Origin: Pseudoxanthomonas taiwanensis
GTDB taxonomy: Bacteria > Pseudomonadota > Gammaproteobacteria > Xanthomonadales > Xanthomonadaceae
Assembly (NCBI RefSeq): GCF_010093135.1
Contig: NZ_PDWK01000017.1
Span: 1 to 48,631, forward strand
Reading direction: 5' to 3'
DNA: 48,631 bases
How positions within the stretch are numbered: the stretch's first letter is position 1; every line of letters starts with the position of its first letter. A program made the position numbers and the translations under genes. The notes beneath the pieces are model-generated. The model searched no databases and was not told where the DNA came from. It was given only the letters and a program-made list of their open reading frames with translations. Positions 43,397 through 48,631 of the stretch are shown here, in pieces.

Positions 43397-43479
43397 TTGT
43401 CATCTTATGGTTTCGGGAATAAACCGGGATGATGGAACGCGGCAAGGATTGATCTGGACAGCCATGACGCATGGCTGTC
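43397..43479 (+). promoter_or_regulatory. cydA upstream region: possible promoter and perfect hairpin
   Basis: TTGTCA (43397-43402) followed after 17 bases by TAAACC is a fair promoter. GGTTT and AAACC (43409-43425) form a short dyad over its spacer. Further on GACAGCCATG (43457-43466) and CATGGCTGTC (43470-43479) make a perfect 10-bp stem with ACG loop, 23 bases before the cydA ATG. No T-run follows, so it may be an operator or mRNA structure rather than a terminator of the preceding operon. A good GGAGAG ribosome site follows. Confidence 0.5.
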
Positions 43480-43502
43480 TCACCACGTGATCGGAGAGTG
43501 TC

Positions 43503-45086
43503 ATGTTCCCTGAGCTCGACCTTGTGATCCTGTCGCGGCTGCAGTTCGCGCTGACGGCGATGTACCACTTCATTTTCGTGCCGCTCACGCTGGGACTGTC
43601 GTTCCTGCTGGCGATCATGGAGAGCGTGTACGTGATGACCGGCCGCGAGATCTGGCGGCGGATGACCATGTTCTGGGGCACGCTGTTCGGCATCAACTTC
43701 GCGCTCGGCGTGGCAACCGGCATCGTGATGGAGTTCCAGTTCGGGATGAACTGGAGCTACTACAGCCACTACGTGGGCGACATCTTCGGCGCCCCGCTGG
43801 CGATCGAGGGCCTGATGGCGTTCTTCCTCGAGGCGACGTTCATCGGCCTGTTCTTCTTCGGCTGGAACCGGATGTCGAAGCTGGCGCACCTGGTGGTGAC
43901 CTGGCTGGTGGCGCTGGGCACCAACCTGTCAGCGCTGTGGATCCTGGTCGCCAACGGCTGGATGCAGAACCCGGTGGGCGCGGTGTTCAACCCGGACACG
44001 ATGCGCATGGAGATGACGGACTTCCTGGCCGTGGTGTTCAACCCGGTGGCGCAGGCCAAGTTCGTGCACACGGTGGCGGCCGGCTACGTCAGCGCGGCGA
44101 TGTTCGTGGCCGCGATCAGTGCCTGGTACCTGCTGCGTGGGCGCCACCTCGACATCGCCAAGCGCTCGATGGCGGTGGCCACCAGCTTCGGCCTGGCGGC
44201 TTCGTTGAGCGTGGTGGTGCTGGGTGACGAGAGCGGCTACCTGAGCACCGAGCACCAGAAGATGAAGCTGGCGGCGATCGAGGCCATGTGGGAGACCGAG
44301 CCGCCGCCGGCCAGCTTCAATGTCGTCGCCTGGCCCGACCAGGAGGCGTGGCGCAACGCGTTCCAGGTCCAGATCCCCTGGGTGATGGGCCTGATCGGCA
44401 CGCGCTCGATCAGCAAGGAGATGCCGGGCATCAACGACCTGGTCGCCTCGGCGCAGCGGCGCATCGAGAACGGCATGCGCGCCTACGCCGCGCTCGAGCG
44501 GGTGCGCGCCAATCCGGATGACCAGGTCGCGCGCGCGGAGTTCTCCGCCAACTGGCAGGACCTGGGCTACGGCCTGCTGCTCAAGCGCTACCGCGAGGAC
44601 GTGCAGAACGCCACGCCGGACGAGATCGAGGCCGCGGCATTCGACACCGTGCCGCAGGTGATGCCGCTGTTCTGGACGTTCCGGGTGATGGTGGCGCTGG
44701 GCTTCTATTTCATCGGCTTCTTCGCGTTCGCTTTCTGGCTGGTGTCGACCGGCAGGATCGAGAACAGCCGGCGCTTCCTGAAAATCGCGCTTTGGAGCAT
44801 TGCGTTGCCCTGGGTCGCCATCCAGTGCGGCTGGTTCGTGGCCGAGTTCGGGCGCCAGCCGTGGGTGATCGAGGGCGTGCTGCCGACCTTCTATGCGGTG
44901 TCCGGATTGTCGGTGCTCGACCTGGTGATCAGCCTGCTGGTGTTCTTCGTGCTGTACACCACGCTGGCGATCGTCGGTTTCCGGTTGCTGCTCAAGGCGA
45001 TCCGCAAGGGGCCGGAAGAGCCGTCCGGGGCATCCGCCGATGCGCCGGGCGTGCAAGCCGATCCCGCCATGCTCACGGCGCACTGA
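43503..45086 (+). CDS. cydA: Cytochrome bd ubiquinol oxidase subunit I (CydA, 527 aa)
   Basis: The quinol-oxidising subunit carrying haems b558, b595 and d. SRLQFALTAMYHF gives the haem ligand His22 (His19 in E. coli). GINFALGVATGIVMEFQFGMNWSYYSHYVGDIFG, KFVHTVAAGYV with the b558 His, VVLGDESGY and the long Q-loop with KLAAIEAMWETEPPPASF are clear. GWFVAEFGRQPW is the family signature. The Q-loop has E. coli-like length. It begins 127 bases after the CMD gene and is followed by cydB after 12 bases. Cytochrome bd is known to be little inhibited by sulfide, so its place beside sqr is meaningful. Confidence 0.97.
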   Translation: MFPELDLVILSRLQFALTAMYHFIFVPLTLGLSFLLAIMESVYVMTGREIWRRMTMFWGTLFGINFALGVATGIVMEFQFGMNWSYYSHYVGDIFGAPLAIEGLMAFFLEATFIGLFFFGWNRMSKLAHLVVTWLVALGTNLSALWILVANGWMQNPVGAVFNPDTMRMEMTDFLAVVFNPVAQAKFVHTVAAGYVSAAMFVAAISAWYLLRGRHLDIAKRSMAVATSFGLAASLSVVVLGDESGYLSTEHQKMKLAAIEAMWETEPPPASFNVVAWPDQEAWRNAFQVQIPWVMGLIGTRSISKEMPGINDLVASAQRRIENGMRAYAALERVRANPDDQVARAEFSANWQDLGYGLLLKRYREDVQNATPDEIEAAAFDTVPQVMPLFWTFRVMVALGFYFIGFFAFAFWLVSTGRIENSRRFLKIALWSIALPWVAIQCGWFVAEFGRQPWVIEGVLPTFYAVSGLSVLDLVISLLVFFVLYTTLAIVGFRLLLKAIRKGPEEPSGASADAPGVQADPAMLTAH

Positions 45087-45098
45087 CAGGAGGCGACG

Positions 45099-46253
45099 AT
45101 GGACGTTTCGATGATTCCGCTGGACTACGCCACGTTGCGCGTGATCTGGTGGCTGCTGTTGGGCGTGCTGCTGATCGGATTCGCGGTCATGGATGGTTTC
45201 GACCTCGGCGTCGCCGCGCTATTGCCGGTGGTGGCCACGACCGACGAAGAGCGGAGGGTGATGCTCAACCTCGTCGGCCCGGTGTGGGAGGGCAACCAGG
45301 TCTGGCTGATCACCGGCGGTGGTGCGATCTTCGCCGCGTGGCCGCTGCTGTATGCGGCCTCGTTCTCCGGCCTGTACCTGGCGATGCTGCTCCTGCTGGT
45401 CGCGCTGATCGTGCGCCCGGTGGGCTTCAAGTACCGCAGCAAGCTGCCCGACGCGCGCTGGCGCGCCACCTGGGATGGGCTGCTGTGCTTCTCCGGCGTC
45501 GTCGCCAGCCTGGTGTTCGGCGTGGCGATGGGCAATCTGCTGCTGGGCCTGCCGTTCGGTTCGGACCCGGAAACGCTGCGCCCGCTGTACGCGGGCAGCC
45601 TGTGGCAGCTGTTCACACCGTTCCCGCTGCTGGCGGGCGTCGTGAGCGTGGCGATGCTGCTGGCGCACGGCGCCGCGCTGCTGGCCTGGCGCACGGATGG
45701 CCTGATCGCCGCGCGCGCGCGCAGGATCGGCGCCGTGCTGGCACTGGCCTGCGGCGTGCTGTTCGCGCTCGCTGGCGTGTTGGTGGCGTCGATGGACGGC
45801 CACGTGATCGCCGGCACGGTTGACGTCTCGGCGGCGAGCAACCCGGCGCTGAAGGCGGTGGAGGTGGTCGGGGGCGGCTGGATGCACAACTTCTCGCGCT
45901 GGCCGTGGATGTGGCTCGCGCCGGGGCTCGGCGTGGCCGGATCGCTGCTGGCGGCGCTGCTGCTGTGGCGCGGCGCGCGGGTGTCGGCGTTCCTGGCGAC
46001 GTCGACGGCGATCACCGGCGTCATCCTGACCGTCGGCTTCGCGCTGTTCCCGTTCCTGATGCCCTCGTCGCTGCAGCCGGGCATGGGGCTGACGGTGTGG
46101 GATGCCTCGTCGAGCCATTTCACCTTGTGGGTGATGTTGCTGGCGACGGTGGTGTTTCTGCCGATCGTGGTGTTCTATACCGGCTACGTGTACCGGGTGA
46201 TGCGCGGCACGGTAACGCCGGAGTCGGTCTCGGAGAATCCCAATGCGTATTGA
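45099..46253 (+). CDS. cydB: Cytochrome bd ubiquinol oxidase subunit II (CydB, 384 aa)
   Basis: Partner membrane subunit of cytochrome bd with nine or so helices. The start LRVIWWLLLGVLLIGFAVMDGFDLGVAALLP is diagnostic; VGPVWEGNQVWLITGGGAIFAAWPLLYA, RPVGFKYRSKLPD and FPFLMPSS follow, as does MGLTVWDASSSHFTLWVML. Length equals the family (about 380). A GGAGG ribosome site precedes ATG 45099. After its stop base composition changes toward the housekeeping type and cydX begins 42 bases later. Confidence 0.97.
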   Translation: MDVSMIPLDYATLRVIWWLLLGVLLIGFAVMDGFDLGVAALLPVVATTDEERRVMLNLVGPVWEGNQVWLITGGGAIFAAWPLLYAASFSGLYLAMLLLLVALIVRPVGFKYRSKLPDARWRATWDGLLCFSGVVASLVFGVAMGNLLLGLPFGSDPETLRPLYAGSLWQLFTPFPLLAGVVSVAMLLAHGAALLAWRTDGLIAARARRIGAVLALACGVLFALAGVLVASMDGHVIAGTVDVSAASNPALKAVEVVGGGWMHNFSRWPWMWLAPGLGVAGSLLAALLLWRGARVSAFLATSTAITGVILTVGFALFPFLMPSSLQPGMGLTVWDASSSHFTLWVMLLATVVFLPIVVFYTGYVYRVMRGTVTPESVSENPNAY

Positions 46254-46295
46254 TGGTCTCCAGCGTCATCGGCCACTGATCGGGAGCTGACAGCC

Positions 46296-46421
46296 ATGTG
46301 GTACTTCTCGTGGATCCTGGGGCTGGGCCTGGCCTGCGCCTTCGCCATCCTCAACGCGATGTGGTTCGAGCTGCGCGAGCACGACCGTGATGCCGCCGGG
46401 GAGGACGGTCCGCGCACATGA
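46296..46421 (+). CDS. cydX: Cytochrome bd small subunit CydX (41 aa)
   Basis: The short single-helix subunit that stabilises cytochrome bd. It reads MWYFSWILGLGLACAFAILN followed by AMWFELREHDRDA, a standard CydX/YbgT pattern with the conserved W-Y-F-x-W-I-L-G start and N-A-M-W-x-E end. The ribosome site GGGAG lies at a good distance. Its stop overlaps the cydD start (ATGA). It would be missed by gene finders with a length threshold. Confidence 0.93.
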   Translation: MWYFSWILGLGLACAFAILNAMWFELREHDRDAAGEDGPRT

Positions 46422-48148
46422 GCACTGAGGGCGGGCCGCAGGCCGCCGCGGCCGCGCGCCTGCCCGCGGAGCACGCGGCCTGGCTGCGGGCGCTGGCGTC
46501 GCTGGCGCGGCGCCCGCTGGCGCTGGCCATGGGCCTGCCCCTGCTGGCCGGCCTGCTGCTGCTGGTCCAGGCCGCCGCCCTGGCGCGGGCGCTGCAGCGG
46601 ATCGTGGCCGACGGCGCGGACCTGGCGCAGGCCTGGCCGCCCCTGGCCCTGGCCGCGGCGCTGGTGCTGGTGCGCGCGGCCCTGCTGTGGTGGGCCGAGC
46701 GCGCCGGGCAACAGGCGGCCGAGGCGGTGAAGCTGGCGGCGCGGCGGGCGCTGTTCGCGCACCTGCTGGAGGCCGGCGTGCTGTGGAGCCGGGCGCGGCC
46801 CTCCGGCGAGCTGGCCGACGCCCTGGGCACCCAGGCCGAGGCGCTGGACGGCTACTTCGCCGGCTACCTGCCGGCGCTGGCCGGCGCGGCGGTGCTGCCG
46901 CTGCTGTTCTGCGCGGTGCTGGCCGGCTTCGACGTGGTGGCGGCGCTGGGGCTGGCGTTGACCGTGCCGGCCATCCCGCTGTTCATGGCCCTGGTCGGCT
47001 GGGGCGCGGGGGCGGCCAGCCGCCGCCATGCGGCGGCGCTGGCGCGCCTGTCCGGGCTGTTCGCCGACCGCGTGCGCGGCCTGCTGACGCTGCGCTTGCA
47101 CGGCCGGGCCGAAGCCGAGCAGGCGCGGGTGCGCGCCGCCAGCGAGGCCCTGCGCGAGCGCACCATGGCGGTGCTGCGCATCGCCTTCCTGTCCTCGGCG
47201 GTGCTGGAGTTCTTCGCCGCCCTGGGGGTGGCCGGGGTGGCGCTGTACTTCGGCCTGTCTTACCTGCGCCTGATCGACCTGCGCGCCGCGCCGCTGACCC
47301 TGGAGACCGGGCTGTTCTGCCTGCTGATGGCGCCCGAGGTGTACCTGCCCCTGCGGCGCCTGGCCGCGCACTACCACGACCGCGCCGCCGCGCGCGGCGC
47401 GGTGGCGCAGATCGCCTCGCTGTACGGGACCCTGCCCGATCCCGCCCCGGCCGCCCCGGCGGTGGATGCCGGCGCGCCGCCGGCCGGTCCGCGGCGGCTG
47501 GAGATCGCCGGCCTGCGCGTGCCGATGCGGGCCGGCGCCACGCTGCGCCTGGAGGGGCCGGTGGCGGTGGCGCCGGGCGAGTGGATCGCCCTCACCGGCC
47601 CCAGCGGCAGCGGCAAGTCCACCCTGCTGGAGGCCCTGGCCGGGCTGCGCGAGCACGACGGACGGCTGGAGCTGGCCGGGCTGGCTCCGCGGGCGTGGCC
47701 GCAGGCGGCGCTGCGCCGCGAGCTGCTGCTGATCCCGCAGCGGCCGTGGCTGCTGCCCGGCAGCATCGCCGACAACCTGCGCCTGGCCGCGCCGCAGGCC
47801 GACCCGGCCGCGCTGTGGCAGGCGCTGCGCCAGGCCGCCCTGGACGAGGTGGTGCGGGCCCTGCCGCGCGGCCTGGACATGCCGCTGGGCCAGCGCGGGC
47901 AGGGCCTGTCGGGTGGGCAGCTGCAGCGCCTGGCGCTGGCACGGATGTATCTGGCCGATCCGCGCATCGTGCTGCTGGACGAGCCGACCGCGCATCTGGA
48001 CGCGGCCACCCGCGACCGTGTGCTGGCCGCGCTGGCGCGCTTCGCCGCCGGCCGCACCCTGGTGGTGGCCACCCACGATCCGGCGGTGGTGGCGCTGGCC
48101 TCGCGCCTGTGGGAAGTGCTGCCCGATGGCCGGGTGGTGGCGGCATGA
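46418..48148 (+). CDS. cydD: Heterodimeric thiol/haem ABC transporter subunit CydD (576 aa)
   Basis: An ABC exporter half that with CydC is required for cytochrome bd assembly and exports cysteine/glutathione or binds haem. Six membrane helices fill residues 30-310 (LALAMGLPLLAGLLLLVQAA; AAVLPLLFCAVLAGFDVVAAL). The ATPase domain has Walker A TGPSGSGKST, signature LSGGQ, Walker B RIVLLDEPTAHLD and the switch His in VVATHD. Length fits. Its start overlaps cydX and its stop overlaps cydC by four bases each. Codon use matches the housekeeping region. Confidence 0.93.
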   Translation: MSTEGGPQAAAAARLPAEHAAWLRALASLARRPLALAMGLPLLAGLLLLVQAAALARALQRIVADGADLAQAWPPLALAAALVLVRAALLWWAERAGQQAAEAVKLAARRALFAHLLEAGVLWSRARPSGELADALGTQAEALDGYFAGYLPALAGAAVLPLLFCAVLAGFDVVAALGLALTVPAIPLFMALVGWGAGAASRRHAAALARLSGLFADRVRGLLTLRLHGRAEAEQARVRAASEALRERTMAVLRIAFLSSAVLEFFAALGVAGVALYFGLSYLRLIDLRAAPLTLETGLFCLLMAPEVYLPLRRLAAHYHDRAAARGAVAQIASLYGTLPDPAPAAPAVDAGAPPAGPRRLEIAGLRVPMRAGATLRLEGPVAVAPGEWIALTGPSGSGKSTLLEALAGLREHDGRLELAGLAPRAWPQAALRRELLLIPQRPWLLPGSIADNLRLAAPQADPAALWQALRQAALDEVVRALPRGLDMPLGQRGQGLSGGQLQRLALARMYLADPRIVLLDEPTAHLDAATRDRVLAALARFAAGRTLVVATHDPAVVALASRLWEVLPDGRVVAA

Positions 48149-48631
48149 AGGCGCTGCTGGCCGAGCTGTGGCCGCTGCTGCGCCGGCAGCGCCGCCGGCT
48201 GGGGCTGGCGCTGCTGCTGGCGCTGGTGACCCTGCTGGCCAGCATCGGCCTGCTCGGCGTGTCGGGCTGGTTCATCACCGCCACCGCACTGGTGGCCGGG
48301 GCGCTGGCCACCTTCAACCTGTTCGCGCCCTCGGCGCTGGTGCGCGGGCTGGCGTTCGTGCGCATCCTGGCCCGCTACGGGGAGCGCGTGGCCGGCCATG
48401 CCGCCACCCTGGGCCTGTTGTCGGACCTGCGTGTGCGCGTGTTCGGCCGGCTGCTGCGCGAGGACGCGGCGCGGCTGGCGCGCTGGCGCGACGGCGACCT
48501 GGTGGCGCGCCTGGCCGGCGACGTGGACGCGCTGGACTCGGTGTTCCTGCTCTCGCTGCAGCCACTGCTGGTCGGCGGCCTGGCCGGCGCGGCGGTGGTC
48601 GGGCTGCTGGCCTGGGCGGTGCCGGCGGCGG
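48145..48631 (+). CDS. cydC: CydC transporter subunit, cut by window end (N-terminal 162 aa)
   Basis: The partner half of CydDC. ATG 48145 overlaps the cydD stop (ATGA). The visible part is membrane domain only: LLRRQRRRLGLALLLALVTLL, SIGLLGVSGWFITATALVAG, and the typical CydC stretch RILARYGERVAGHAATL, then DLRVRVFGRLL and VARLAGDVDALDSVFL. The ATPase domain lies beyond the end of the window. No damage seen. Confidence 0.92.
   Translation, partial: MKALLAELWPLLRRQRRRLGLALLLALVTLLASIGLLGVSGWFITATALVAGALATFNLFAPSALVRGLAFVRILARYGERVAGHAATLGLLSDLRVRVFGRLLREDAARLARWRDGDLVARLAGDVDALDSVFLLSLQPLLVGGLAGAAVVGLLAWAVPAA

Overview
The window looks like chromosomal DNA of a gammaproteobacterium of the Xanthomonadaceae/Lysobacteraceae (Stenotrophomonas, Pseudoxanthomonas, Luteimonas or Lysobacter type). 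The base composition is very GC-rich. The copL-copA-copB-copM-copG-copC-copD-copF gene set is the Xanthomonas/Stenotrophomonas copper-resistance set, the comF/bioB-bioF-bioH-bioC neighbourhood is typical of the family, and at least one GTAG-headed REP-like palindrome is present. I saw no tRNA, rRNA, CRISPR array, transposase or integrase.

Region 1 (about 300-19080, all minus strand) is a copper-resistance island. In transcription order: copL, copA (multicopper oxidase), copB (outer membrane), copM (cytochrome c, frameshifted), a secreted NTF2-like protein, copG (DUF411), a Cys-rich Csp-type copper storage protein, copC, copD, a CueR-like regulator, copF (P1B ATPase), a small secreted protein, cusC, cusB, cusA (interrupted by an in-frame amber codon), a porin and two small c-type cytochromes. 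Together they would oxidise periplasmic Cu(I), bind and store copper, pump it out of the cytosol and export it across both membranes. Many of the proteins carry His/Met-rich stretches.

Region 2 (about 19350-31470) is housekeeping DNA, visibly richer in G+C at third positions: a frameshifted membrane protein, mnmG, a Tyr/Gly-rich lipoprotein, a PLP-dependent dehydratase scrambled by a small internal inversion plus deletions, a YdcF/DUF218 protein, an NTF2-like protein, biotin genes bioC, bioH, bioF and bioB, comF (divergent from bioB across a BirA-like operator) and ubiA.

Region 3 (about 31558-46253) is a sulfide/persulfide locus. A nine-gene minus-strand cluster runs SQR, DUF2892 protein, RND adaptor, RND pump, DUF3365 haem lipoprotein, OsmC, TrxC, second SQR-like flavoprotein, TlpA-like protein, mostly joined by 4-base stop/start overlaps. 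Divergent from it, sharing overlapping promoters, is a plus-strand cluster: rhodanese, BigR/SqrR-like ArsR repressor, rhodanese, SAM methyltransferase, AhpD/CMD protein. It is followed by cydA and cydB for cytochrome bd, an oxidase known to tolerate sulfide. My inference is that sulfide is oxidised by SQR into the quinone pool, sulfane sulfur is handled by rhodanese, thioredoxin and OsmC, an RND pump of unknown substrate is co-expressed, and quinol is reoxidised by cytochrome bd. This RND-containing persulfide module is the best candidate in the window for an incompletely described system.

Region 4 (46296-48631) holds cydX, cydD and the start of cydC, again with the housekeeping composition.

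Five coding lesions occur (two in cusA, one each in copM, the 19346 gene and the dehydratase). Either several genes are decaying or the assembly has local consensus errors; raw reads would decide.
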